Part shown: positions 58,609 through 63,854 of the stretch, piece after piece
How positions within the stretch are numbered: position 1 is the stretch's first letter
Layout: each line of letters opens with the position of its first letter
Assembly: GCF_905475345.1 (NCBI RefSeq)
Contig: NC_066606.1
Location: forward strand, 3,202,501-3,266,500
Direction: 5' to 3'
Length of the DNA: 64,000 bases
From: Vespula vulgaris
Lineage: Eukaryota > Arthropoda > Insecta > Hymenoptera > Vespidae
Notes under the pieces: model-generated
Told to the model about the DNA's origin: nothing
The model's database searches: none
What the model saw: only the letters and a program-made list of their open reading frames with translations
Position numbers and translations under genes: made by a program

Positions 58609-61509
58609 TTTTGTTTTTAACATTCCCCACGGAGTAATAATTTCTCTAACATAGTATCTCTCATCTCTACTATTCAATTATATACTCTTTTATAAGCGAT
58701 AATTTCTATTAAAATTTATGTCCTCTGATAAATGAAATGTACTTAACATTTCTCTTTTCCCTCTCGATCGCAAACAAATGTTACAATTTAATCAAACAAC
58801 AATTTCGTATCGTGAAAATAATTAGAAAATAATCGAAGAACCAATCAGAAATATTCGACGAGAAATATTCATACCCTTTCATTTTATTCATGATAAATTT
58901 TTTCACGAACTCTTGCACGAACTCTTTACCGACTCGATAGTGTCGTTTGGAACTCTCTCGTCGAAGTGGAACTCGAATTCATAATCCGAGTCACGATTCT
59001 CGGTTCCTCTCTCTTTCTCTTTCTCTCTTTCTCTGTGTCTGTCTTTCTTAAAGCAGTAGAATTTCTCCATGGACTTTATTGTCATGCTTGATCTTTCGTG
59101 AGTCGAATGGCGCAAGCAGTAATAGCAACAGCAACAGACACTCGATTAATATGCACTCTATCACCAATTCTGTCGTTCTCCAAAATACGACAACCAACAA
59201 TGTCAACATAAAACGTAGTAAGAAGAACAATAATTACTAAGACTCTCATTTACTAGATACTATCAATGTACCAACGTGCATAACGACGAAAGAACTTGGG
59301 AGAGTCGCACGAAACGCGTTGGTGTTTAACAGTAATAATAATGTACGCGTTAGTATAGTCATGGTAACGCATTATCGCCTTATCGTCGCACGGCCCGTTT
59401 CTCGATTTCAAAACAAACTGCTATTCGTTTGCGGTCTCGAACTATCTATCTAGTCATAAGCGACTATCCATCAATTTTCTTTTACTTCGATATTAAGTCG
59501 TAACAGAAACAAATCAATTATAACAGCTTTAACAAAAATACAATTTTCGAAAACTTTATAAAAAGATGTCGTCAAAATAGAAAGTGTTCTTTAAAAAAAA
59601 GAAGAAAAAGGAAAAGAGAAAAGAACGAGATTAGATAATAAAAATTTTCTTTCTTTCTTTCTTTCTTTCTTCCTTTTCTTTTTTTTATAAAATTTTTGTA
59701 ATATTTTGGATAACATCTTTTATAACTTTTTTTTGAAAATTCGATTTTTTCTTCGTAACTCTAATAATAATTCTTCGATGAAGGATAAATTGGTGATCAA
59801 AGAGATATATTTAAACACACACAAAAAAAAAAGAAAAAGCGAAATGTCTAAGAAACCAGGTTGATTCGATTTCAACGTTATTGCTTTATCCGTTGTCCCA
59901 CAAAGGGATACGCAACGATGATTCCTCTCGCAGTTTTTACTTTTGTCATTCGTCCTAGAAGAAATATCCGCGAGCTGAAATTTATCCTTGCTGGAGAAAT
60001 CTCTTTCTTTCTTTCTTTCTATCTCTCTCTCTCTTTTCTCTTTCTCTGTGTATTTCTTATCCTTCTTCTATCGTAATAGTAAAGATCCAAAAACAATAAC
60101 CACTTCTGACTCCTCACGCGTTCGTTTCGAGAAGGAAAAGAAATAAGCGATAAAAAAGGAAGAAACAACGCGTCCTTTATCTTCATCATGTTAGAAAAGG
60201 AAAGAAAAAGAATCAGGAAAACTCGTATCGGTGGAGAGAGGAAACAGGATGTACGATGAAAAAAAAAAAAAGAAAAGAAAGCAAAAGAACCTTGAGAAGG
60301 AAGAATTTCTACGCGAAACGTAGAAGGAAGGAACGATGTCTGTAATTTTTCGAAAAAGAAAAAAAGTATATATAACAAAAAAAAAAGGACAAAGAAAAAT
60401 TATCCATAAAGTACCTATACTTGCTGAAATTATCGGTTATAGAAGGATAGGGATTCGAGAAAGAACATAATACGAATTATCAAGATTTTAACGAGGAAAT
60501 TGTATATCGTGATTGTATTACAAAATTATCTTGCTAAAATTTGGGATTCAAGAAATAATAGATATAATATGTATATATAATAATAGATATACATTATAAC
60601 GAACGAGTTGTGTATCCTCTATAAATTGAAAATTAACTTGTTAAAACTTCGCCTTTTTCTGATAATGATTTTTTTTATTCGACATAATTTATGAAAAAGA
60701 AATAAAAAGAAGAAAAGAAGGTAAGTCAACGAGAAAAGGAGAGATGATCGTCCTAATGGAGACATTTTATACAGTATCGTTAAGTCATGATGATGGTGAT
60801 GATGATGTTGATTACGTAGTATGATTCACGAACTTCTCTGCTTACTTACAAGTAACATGATGGTTTCAAGGACACCATCAGGACGATTTCATACATGCGC
60901 CCGTACACGACGATATCAAATTTCATAAGAGATGGGCGTGTATTGCCATCGAAAATATATATATGTATATATGTATGTATGTTCTGCCATTTTCAAGGCG
61001 TGAAATGCGACGATTGGCCAACATAGTTCATCTATATAAGACATCATTATTATTATACTCCATTCACGATAGATAGCTCGCAACTAAACTGTGTCATGAA
61101 GCGATAATGTTGCAATCGTTACGATTTCTCACTTGTGATGTCACCTTCCCTTCTCGTTGCGAATATTTATAGTAGTTACCTACATATTAAATCTTTGACT
61201 CCTGCGACAAATTCAACATTTGTTATAATTAAACATACGACGTATTCTTAAAGTGTGTCATGGGTAAGTTATTATTAAGTCCATCAATGAAATAAAAGGA
61301 TCAAGAATTCTACGATATACAAGGATATACGTATCACCCTTGTAAACCTGCTGTTCCTTTACTATACGTCCTTAACACTCGTTTTAACAATTTTTCTTTT
61401 TCTTCTTTTCTTTTTTTAAGATACCGACATATCTACGAGTTTACTTGATACGGTGAAAAACGATTATCGGGAGCAGAGAGTTCCTTCGTGCGAAAGGAAC
61501 ATGGGAGTC

Positions 61510-61551
<42 letters not shown>

Positions 61552-62197
61552 TCAAAGCCAATCGAGAGGTTCTTTAGAGGCTGACCGATCTAGATCGAGA
61601 AATAACTCTCGTTCAAGGATAACCTACAGCCTCGTTCCTTCACAGATCGACATCGTAATCTTCGATCGGCCTTCGACCTCACGAAGATCGTCCTCTCTCT
61701 CTCTTTCTCTCTCTTTCTCTTTCTCTTTTTCTCTCTCGTCGATTTCGTCTAAACAAGATTATCGATAATTACGCTATCAAGGAAACTCGTTAAGAAATAT
61801 AATCATTGGTAATAATAAAAAAAACAAAAAAACAAAACATGATTAAAAAATGGAGAAAAGAAAAAGAGACGGAAAAAAGCTAATACGTATAAACACATGC
61901 ACGCACATACATATTTACATAGGTATACGTATATAAGTATATATCATGAATTCGAATCTTAATTATAACGTGGTTCGACATTCGCTCGTTTAATCACCGC
62001 ATGCCACCCTCAGGCTACATCCTTTGACCATTCTCATGGTTAGTATTAACATTGCAACCGCGAAGACGTTAAAACAGATTTACCAGTTTCATTTATCAGG
62101 ATAAACAAGATATCGAACAGAGTGCCTTCCAAGAAAAACGGTTTGGAATGAACGGTTCTGCGAAAAGGACGAGAAATAAAAGGAAAGGGAAAGAGAA

Positions 62198-62232
<35 letters not shown>

Positions 62233-62535
62233 GAGAGGAGGGTGAGTGAAACAGATATTGTTTTCTTTTATAGGATATTTCACATCAATGAGGAAACTCA
62301 ATATAACCACTTCCTTAACGTGTTAACCTCTAACGGAAAATGGAATCGACACTTGACTTTTTTCTTTTTCTTCTTTTTTATAATTTTTTTTTTTTTTTAC
62401 AAAGGTTACATAAGATCGGTTTATTAAGATTTATTAAATCGTAATTATAAGTCCTGACAAAACTGCATTCCTTTATTCTAATTAGTTGTTATGAAAGAAA
62501 TAAATGAAGATGTATTAGATAAACATGTTAATTAT

Positions 62536-62601
<66 letters not shown>

Positions 62602-63142
62602 CTATCTTCCCTGTCATACGTCATTGATAATATTCTCGTACGTATTCTTAAGTATATTTCACGTAAACATATTATCCGCAATTGTGCGTACTTGTATCGT
62701 ATTTTACGATACGATAGGGAATCCTTAATGAGATATTAATCAGTACGATGAAGTGGACGTAACTACCGGCTTCTGTTAGAGAAAGCGAGAAACAGAGATA
62801 GACACAGACAGAAACAGAGAAAGATAGAGAGAGACAGAGAAAGAGAGAGACAGACAGAGAGAGACAGAGAGGGAGAGAGAGGGGAGGGGGGAGAGAGAAG
62901 AACGCTTCTCTTTCATACGTGTGTACATACATACATGCATACACGCATACATGCATACATACATACATACATACATACAACATACATATATACATGCATA
63001 CACGCATACATACATACATACATACATACATACATACATACATACATACATACATACATACATACATACATACATACATACATACATACATACATACATA
63101 CATACATACATACATACATACATACATACATACATACATACA

Positions 63143-63175
<33 letters not shown>

Positions 63176-63178
63176 GTG

Positions 63179-63211
<33 letters not shown>

Positions 63212-63221
63212 GTGTACATAT

Positions 63222-63253
<32 letters not shown>

Positions 63254-63854
63254 GTAAAATCTAGATGTACGCGCGTTAGGAAGGCATAGCACGTTTTCCC
63301 ACGGGCCTTCCCGGTCGTTGAAAAATTTTCCGCTTACGCGGTACCCTGAACATTCTGTCTTTCTCTCTTTCTCTCTCTCTCTCTTTCTCTCTTTCTCTCT
63401 CTCTCTATCTCTTTCTCGTACCGACCTACGTACATACGTAGGTAGATATATGTACACACATTGTACATACCTACGTTGTACCTACCAGAATAATACTCGT
63501 CTTTTTCTGCTCTTCTCATCAATATGTCCTTTTGGATTTAAAGTTCCCGATTGCGAGAGTATACGATTTGATAAAAAAAATAATATATAAAGAAAATTAA
63601 AAAAGAAAAGAAAAAGAAAGAAGGGAGGAAGGAAAAAGAAAAAAGAAAGGACGAAGAACAAAAATGAAAGAAAAGAGAAGAGTAAAATAAACAAGAGAAA
63701 GAGAGAGAGAAAGAAAGAGAGAGAGAGAGAGAGACAGACAGAAAGATATCTCGTTGAACAACTTAAAAGGGTAATTATTAAGAAACTCACCGGTCATAGA
63801 TGGTAGAACGATCTCAGCGCAAAGGTAGACGATAACGAGACGAAAAAGCCACAT
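2274..63854 (-). CDS. CPAP1-like secreted protein with one chitin-binding type-2 domain (three exons, 216 aa)
   Basis: The coding sequence is join(63854-63791, 19437-19198, 2620-2274) on the minus strand: 64 + 240 + 347 = 651 bases, 216 residues plus TAA. Both junctions split a codon after its first base, and phases agree (G|AA gives Glu22, G|GT gives Gly102). Order: hydrophobic signal peptide (about 1-20), Gly/Ser-rich and acidic linker (about 23-90), a conserved lead-in ending RPGTDYP (103-109), a CBM14/peritrophin-A domain (about 116-175) with six cysteines at 121, 137, 143, 154, 167 and 175, then a 41-residue tail. One CBM14 domain with this lead-in is the known layout of insect CPAP1 proteins, which are secreted and bind chitin in cuticle. 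The chitin-binding role is by family; the exact orthologue is not identified. Small phase-1 exons inside the giant introns could have been missed, so 216 residues is a minimum model. Confidence 0.85.
2791..3675. repeat. Three-copy tandem repeat of about 300-345 bp with embedded (AT)n
   Basis: The motif GAAATTAATTCA starts at 2791, 3086 and 3431. Each copy continues with CACGAAATTnTTATAACGAA, a GATCTATC-AAAATTTTT block and then an (AT)n microsatellite (about 2984-3026, 3326-3366, 3600-3611) followed by AAAATTT-TTGAAATGCA. The third copy has lost its middle part. Length differences come largely from the (AT)n tracts. Confidence 0.75.
4216..4325. repeat. Two-copy tandem repeat, 78-bp spacing
   Basis: TTTCTTTATAATTATACGAT followed by ATAACAAA occurs from about 4218 and again about 78 bases later. 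The second copy runs into an (AT)n tract (about 4325-4352). Confidence 0.6.
4767..4798. repeat. (AT)n microsatellite
   Basis: An uninterrupted run of alternating A and T of about 32 bases. Confidence 0.9.
5160..5415. repeat. Compound (GATA)n/(GA)n tract with a duplicated 111-bp segment
   Basis: A pure (GA)n tract (about 5177-5221) is followed by a block of AGACAGACAGATAGAAACA-type units that recurs about 111 bases downstream. The stretch is purine-only apart from the C and T of GACA and GATA. It is open in several minus frames only because CT repeats contain no stop codon. Confidence 0.85.
5761..6180. repeat. Clustered (CT)n, (TA)n and (CA)n microsatellites
   Basis: CT runs near 5762-5787 and 6012-6031 alternate with TATA/TGTA tracts near 5790-5835 and 6032-6160. 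No coding interpretation is convincing. Confidence 0.75.
7888..7967. repeat. (CT)n tract
   Basis: About 80 bases of CT with scattered T insertions. Confidence 0.85.
8698..8966. repeat. Two (CT)n-rich tracts
   Basis: Pyrimidine tracts at about 8698-8765 and 8892-8966 flank a short mixed sequence. Confidence 0.8.
9150..9217. repeat. (AT)n then (GA)n compound microsatellite
   Basis: About 46 bases of alternating AT run directly into about 20 bases of GA. Confidence 0.9.
9751..9793. repeat. (TTC)n microsatellite
   Basis: About 14 uninterrupted TTC units. Confidence 0.9.
11300..11800. repeat. Three-copy tandem repeat of about 160-180 bp
   Basis: AATAATCGCACGAAC-like sequence starts at about 11381, 11542 and 11723. 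Each copy contains ATTACATATTACACGTTA-like sequence, then in the first two CACGTTGTTAT-GTGCGTTTGCGA, an A-rich run, a CCTAGACAGRTTAAACATT-like segment and TTTTTATTAAATAT. The A-rich segment varies in length between copies. Confidence 0.75.
12276..12391. repeat. Long (CT)n tract
   Basis: CTTT-containing pyrimidine units lead into about 65 bases of pure (CT)n. A second CT tract lies at about 12660-12762. Confidence 0.9.
13655..14045. repeat. (AT)n microsatellite and long (CA)n-rich stretch
   Basis: A pure (AT)n tract at about 13658-13694 is followed by nearly 300 bases built of ACACAC, CACGTAC and GCACGCACATATAT units. Loose units such as ACACACGTACGAATA-GAA recur every 60-70 bases, so this is a degenerate minisatellite as well as a microsatellite. 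Confidence 0.75.
14391..14453. repeat. (AAACG)n pentanucleotide repeat
   Basis: About twelve GAAAC units with a few substitutions. Confidence 0.85.
14805..17175. repeat. Large tandem duplication with an internally expanded 213-bp repeat
   Basis: The first unit (about 14805-15685) starts ATGCTATTGTTGCAGTTACT and ends near CTTGTTTCTTCTTACCC. The second starts at about 15705 with ATGCTATTGTTGTAATTATT and ends near 17175 with CTTGTTTCTTACCC. Shared landmarks include GCATTnTGCAACATTA, TTTGTTTCTAAGAGACnTTC, GAACGATTAAATTAAT, TCGTTGACATTCCCTTCGC and CCGTTTCGTTCGAGTAAATC. The second unit is about 590 bases longer because its middle part is repeated in tandem. Confidence 0.85.
15985..16980. repeat. 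213-bp tandem array inside the larger duplication
   Basis: TGCAGATAGCCAAAGATT starts at 16201, 16417, 16626 and 16839, a period of 209-216 bases. Each monomer carries AACAAAAGTTTTTAAAT-AATCGA, ATTATTCAAGTCGAA, a short (AT)n, GATAAATAACTATATAAA, AAGATTTCATTGAATAAATA and GACGCCTTC. A more divergent relative precedes it at about 15990. The single corresponding copy in the upstream unit lies near 15160-15360. Confidence 0.85.
18128..18178. repeat. (GA)n tract
   Basis: About 50 bases of pure GA. Confidence 0.9.
18400..18715. repeat. (TTTA)n and (AT)n microsatellites within a diverged duplication
   Basis: TTTATTTATTTA tracts at about 18402-18425 and 18671-18697 flank an (AT)n tract (about 18545-18590). 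The sequence around 18305-18530 resembles that at 18590-18980 (AATTGTAATnATGA, GTTTAAGATCATTTATTT and TATTACTATAATTCATAT-like landmarks), which suggests an old local duplication. Confidence 0.6.
19198..19437 (-). CDS. Exon 2: Gly/Ser-rich and acidic linker
   Basis: This 240-base exon is open throughout with phase 1 at both ends, so skipping it would keep the frame. It encodes residues 22 (part) to 102 (part): an RRTSGGTSG start, a Gly/Ser run (residues about 32-41), a basic KISKRAK patch (42-48), an acidic stretch with five consecutive Glu (53-57) and DYYYD (58-62), and a Pro/Asn-rich part. It ends FLSPSVREYLDLGKSIP (86-101), a lead-in that continues into the chitin-binding exon. The acceptor CACGTTGCAG (19438-19440 is CAG) follows a pyrimidine tract; the donor is GTACGT at 19197-19192. 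The spacer is low in complexity, as expected of a flexible extracellular linker, and has no recognisable domain. Confidence 0.82.
20110..20164. repeat. (CA)n/(TA)n microsatellite
   Basis: About 14 bases of CA are followed by about 38 bases of TA. Confidence 0.9.
20295..20349. repeat. (ATC)n/(ATT)n microsatellite
   Basis: About eleven ATC units are flanked on both sides by ATT units. Confidence 0.9.
20480..20935. repeat. Purine-rich (GA)n tracts
   Basis: GA tracts at about 20483-20540 and 20818-20935 border a purine-rich stretch. On the minus strand this reads as Ser/Leu/Phe-rich open frames in two registers, which is a composition effect. Confidence 0.85.
21257..21500. repeat. (CA)n followed by (ACC/AAC)n tract
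   Basis: A pure (CA)n run (about 21257-21300) is followed at 21401-21495 by ACC, AAC and ATC triplets read as Asn/Thr repeats. Confidence 0.85.
22109..22182. repeat. (CT)n tract, 72 bases
   Basis: Uninterrupted CT. A short GA tract follows at about 22206-22228, so the two can pair. Confidence 0.95.
23409..23530. repeat. (GA)n then (TAA/TAG)n microsatellite
   Basis: A GA-rich segment is followed by about 85 bases of TAA and TAG units. Confidence 0.85.
23992..24068. repeat. (CT)n tract
   Basis: About 75 bases, nearly pure CT. Confidence 0.9.
25235..25300. repeat. (AT)n tract
   Basis: About 50 bases of pure AT with short TATT interruptions. Similar AT-rich runs occur at 24870-25022. Confidence 0.9.
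26318..26436. repeat. (TTCG)n tetranucleotide array
   Basis: About 29 units of TCGT/TTCG with occasional GGTCG and CATTCG variants. It carries a CpG in almost every unit, which is unusual in this AT-rich sequence. Confidence 0.95.
26605..26680. repeat. (GATA)n microsatellite
   Basis: About thirteen uninterrupted ATAG units, then degenerate copies. Confidence 0.95.
26709..26997 (+). mobile_element. MITE-like element, copy B (right part missing)
   Basis: Starts AAGGTGTCCAAAAAGATTAA and matches the first roughly 285 bases of copy C, including the CGTATCATCGAGATCAAATA and CTTATGTCCGAAAATG landmarks. It stops at a TATATATA stretch where copy C begins, so its right terminal repeat is absent. The methionine-initiated frames starting MSENVLLKRF in copies B and C come from the terminal repeat and are not genes. 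Confidence 0.75.
26998..27563 (+). mobile_element. MITE-like element, copy C (both ends present)
   Basis: The left end is GGTGTTCGAAAAATTTGGGA. The right end, reverse complemented, starts CAGGGTGTCCAAAGAGGTTG and returns through ATACTACGTATTA and ATTCATACAAATTTATACCC to the same sequence. Arms are at least 100 bases. The middle (about 27300-27370) carries an AGAATTATAATACG motif also seen in copy A. No transposase is present. Confidence 0.8.
27769..30095. repeat. Long inverted repeat (two arms of about 330-390 bases, 1.6 kb loop)
   Basis: Left arm about 27769-28156 and right arm about 29736-30095. Reverse complemented, the right arm follows the left through GGGACGGA (outer), TTTGTCTGTTTTTTTT, AAACCCTA-CTTATTGATTTT, GACATTATCTTTTTATCTCG, TTTATTTACATAAAAATATT and TTAACAGTAGTTTTCAGTAT to TTTTTAGTTTTTTAAT and a CT tract (inner). 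In the inner 185 bases I count about seven differences, about 96% identity. Outside GGGACGGA and inside the CT tract the match stops. No transposase is seen in the loop. Confidence 0.88.
28950..29600. repeat. TAG-rich minisatellite with a 39-bp unit
   Basis: The unit beginning AGTAATAGTAATTGTAGATT starts at 29102, 29141, 29180, 29219, 29258, 29297 and 29336, an exact 39-base period, with later copies diverging into AGTAGAGTAGTGGTAG units to about 29600. It sits in the loop of the long inverted repeat. The segment near 29505-29560 turns into CTACTA units and back, giving a small local palindrome. Confidence 0.9.
30611..31180. repeat. Two-copy direct repeat of about 115 bp, 457-bp spacing
   Basis: TCTAACGTTCTAACGAATAG followed by TAATTTCGTTCGTCTTTTCT and an ACACCGCCATTCATA-type end (30611-30725) recurs at 31068-31180 with substitutions. 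Confidence 0.7.
31785..32600. repeat. 306-bp tandem repeat, about 2.7 copies
   Basis: AATAAATTA starts at 31850, 32156 and 32462, a 306-base period twice. Shared landmarks are GTTTnAATGAAGTCTCTATG, ATGAATTTTCGTTGCAAAGA, GTATAGCACAGCTGTTTATA, the GTAATAGTAGTAACAGTAGG run, AATTACGTCATGATTAAGAA and TTATTATAACAATGTTATTG. The second and third copies are closest. The last copy is cut off after the TAGTAG run at about 32600. Confidence 0.9.
32690..33735. repeat. Tandem repeat of about 290-300 bp, three copies, block 1
   Basis: ATTAACGAATTC or ATTAACAAATTG starts at about 32780, 33082 and 33370. Monomers share TTTTTATAAACAnATACTTA, ATTCATCTTATTTCG, ATAATTAATAAACAAATTC, TTTCCATTTACATGAGAATA and AAATATCATTTTAAAGATCT. 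The last monomer ends in a unique tail (33560-33735) with ATATATTTGGGAAAT and TGAGATTCTATTGAAAAA. Confidence 0.85.
33980..35719 (+). mobile_element. Decayed Tc1-like transposon with terminal inverted repeats of about 230 bases
   Basis: Ends pair as GAGTGAGTGTAAAAAGTATT (33980) against CGAGAAATATAGAAAGTATT (reverse complement from 35719), then GTACA-nTGATCAATT-GAAATAAAACTT. The match continues with gaps through GATGAATTCGTACATATTCT and AATTGCTCGTTTGAATA to about 34225 and 35480. TA dinucleotides at 33978-33979 and 35720-35721 fit the TA target duplication of the Tc1/mariner superfamily. The length of about 1.74 kb fits an intact-length element, and the interior encodes transposase remnants. 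Long terminal repeats occur in some Tc1-like lineages, such as Minos and the S elements. Confidence 0.85.
34370..35290 (+). pseudogene. Tc1-like transposase, inactivated
   Basis: Readable parts in order: a helix-turn-helix region (about 34394-34490, RKIIINFHNRCKSLSKILQI), a linker with DRLARKKYFVNKANRKKRL (about 34710-34760), a DDE core with KLNIFGFDG (about 34845-34870), a TLKFIDEIMKHRVYIDIL stretch (about 34990-35040) and a final DPIKHLWDYLKRKIR (about 35208-35252). Frames change between blocks and stops intervene. Aligned by eye to the family, the three catalytic acidic positions are replaced: Cys at 34836-34838, Thr at 35110-35112 and Lys at 35217-35219. The second and third are about 35 codons apart, as in DD34E elements, with a small indel. 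The copy cannot be active. Confidence 0.85.
36458..37135. repeat. Tandem repeat of about 300 bp, two copies, block 2
   Basis: The same family and orientation as 32690-33735: ATTAACAAATTG starts at about 36464 and 36770, and the same unique tail follows (36960-37135, with ATATATTTGGGAAATATAAA and ATGAGATTCTATTGAAAAAC). The two blocks lie about 2.7 kb apart and bracket the Tc1-like element. Confidence 0.85.
37438..37500. repeat. (GA)n tract
   Basis: About 60 bases of nearly pure GA. Confidence 0.9.
37725..37892. repeat. (TTTA)n minisatellite
   Basis: TTTATTTATTTA tracts separated by a recurring TGATCGATT-TTCTTCG-C-TTTT motif, three copies at intervals of about 50-95 bases. Confidence 0.75.
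38387..38590. repeat. (GA)n tract and (GT)n tract
   Basis: A GA run of about 50 bases (38387-38438) and, after mixed sequence, a GT run of about 28 bases (38560-38587). Confidence 0.85.
39918..39955. repeat. (TTTA)n microsatellite
   Basis: About nine TTTA units. Confidence 0.9.
41105..41800. repeat. Pyrimidine-rich minisatellite of CATTCATTCAC and (CT)n units
   Basis: Units such as CGTTCATTCACTTGTACACT and CATTCGTCCACTTGTTCACT alternate with CTTCTCTCTCT tracts in a loose higher-order repeat, ending in a pure (CT)n run near 41692-41728. Almost no purine-rich codon occurs on the plus strand, so three overlapping frames stay open for 137-241 codons. They encode only Ser/Leu/Phe/His/Thr-rich sequence with no domain. 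Confidence 0.8.
43054..43100. repeat. (CT)n tract
   Basis: About 46 bases of pure CT, then pyrimidine-rich sequence to 43145. Confidence 0.9.
43596..44000. repeat. Tandem repeat of about 112 bp, four copies
   Basis: AATTAAAAATGTAAGTTTGT starts at about 43624, 43738, 43850 and 43961, a period of 111-114 bases. Each copy also has ATTATTTTATATCnCATGTA, TTACGATCGTCCTAAAATAA and AAACYGAATTTCTAGTT followed by a T run. The last copy breaks off after GTCCTGA. Confidence 0.9.
44895..45280. repeat. (TA)n, (CA)n and (CT)n microsatellites
   Basis: TA and CA tracts at about 44895-44980, then CT tracts at 45191-45218 and 45238-45278 separated by (AC)n. Confidence 0.85.
48149..48170. other. Short GC-rich hairpin
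   Basis: CCTCAGC (48149-48155) and GCTGAGG (48164-48170) can pair around an eight-base loop. It lies next to a relatively GC-rich stretch (48170-48240). No known RNA family is recognised. Confidence 0.3.
50413..50702. repeat. (GA)n, (GGTAGATA)n and (CA)n microsatellites
   Basis: GA run at about 50416-50440, GTAGATAG and GTAGGTAG units at 50567-50615 and a CA run at 50667-50701. Confidence 0.85.
51050..51246. repeat. Opposed (GA)n and (CT)n tracts
   Basis: A purine tract of about 105 bases (51050-51155) is followed, after about 35 bases, by a (CT)n tract (51191-51246). The two are complementary and can form a long hairpin. Both strands have long open frames here for this reason only. Confidence 0.85.
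54943..55005. repeat. (AT)n then (GA)n compound microsatellite
   Basis: About 38 bases of AT run directly into about 25 bases of GA, the same arrangement as at 9150-9217. Confidence 0.9.
56892..56966. repeat. (CT)n tract, about 74 bases
   Basis: Uninterrupted CT, among the longest in the window. Confidence 0.95.
58558..58612. repeat. (CT)n tract
   Basis: About 45 bases of pure CT with a CTTT-rich end. Confidence 0.9.
61510..61549. repeat. (CT)n tract
   Basis: About 40 bases of CT; a second interrupted tract lies at 61692-61737. Confidence 0.9.
62539..62603. repeat. (CT)n then (CTAT)n microsatellite
   Basis: About 35 bases of CT are followed by about seven CTAT units. Confidence 0.9.
62778..62902. 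repeat. Purine-rich GAGA/GACA tract
   Basis: GA runs broken by CAGA units over about 125 bases, ending GGGGAGGGGGG. Confidence 0.85.
62924..63254. repeat. (TACA)n tetranucleotide array, about 330 bases
   Basis: About eighty units of CATA/TACA, with variants (TGCATACACGCA, TATATGTGTACA) at both ends and a nearly pure core of about 165 bases (63005-63170). All six frames stay open or nearly so, giving Met-Tyr-Val-Cys or Ile-His-Thr-Tyr repeats that are not proteins. It lies about 540 bases inside intron 1 from the first exon. Confidence 0.95.
63360..63745. repeat. (CT)n-rich tract, then purine-rich tract
   Basis: A CT-rich tract (63356-63417) and, about 180 bases later, an A-rich to GA-rich tract (63570-63745) lie close behind exon 1. 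They could pair with each other in the transcript. Confidence 0.75.
63791..63854 (-). CDS. Exon 1: start codon and signal peptide
   Basis: The exon encodes 21 residues (MWLFRLVIVYLCAEIVLPSM plus T) and the first base of codon 22. A single Arg at position 5 is followed by a run of Leu, Val, Ile and Ala, which is the look of a eukaryotic secretion signal; the cleavage site is unclear, near 18-22. The ATG has A at -3. An in-frame TGA lies five codons upstream (63869-63867), so translation cannot start further 5' in this exon. The exon ends ACC G followed by donor GTGAGT at 63790-63785. Exons this short are easily missed by gene callers, and the next coding base is 44 kb away. Confidence 0.8.

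Larger units (their letters stand above)
19438..63790 (-). other. Intron 1 of the CPAP1-like gene, about 44.4 kb
   Basis: Bounded by donor GTGAGT (63790-63785) and acceptor TTGCAG. Apart from the transposon remnants and repeats listed separately, it is AT-rich sequence broken up by microsatellites. I found no convincing second gene inside it on either strand: the long open frames at 20464-21109, 41097-41866, 44614-45066, 50851-51264 and 62672-63457 are translations of simple repeats. Repeat-poor and somewhat GC-richer stretches near 26440-26600, 35920-36245, 52015-52350, 54000-54330, 55080-55330, 58200-58440 and 60760-61260 are the candidates for regulatory elements or unrecognised exons. The stretches 22450-23400, 38640-39280, 42120-42950, 45400-46750, 49000-49730 and 59230-59990 hold nothing I can name beyond short A- or T-rich runs. 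Confidence 0.75.

Noticed and set aside
62924..63254. CRISPR-like or telomeric array
   Set aside because: Four-base unit without spacers and not a telomere motif; it is a plain tetranucleotide microsatellite.
62672..63457. 261-codon minus-strand frame and several others full of Met-Tyr-Val-Cys repeats
   Set aside because: These are translations of the (TACA)n array; frames are open on both strands at once and no domain is present.
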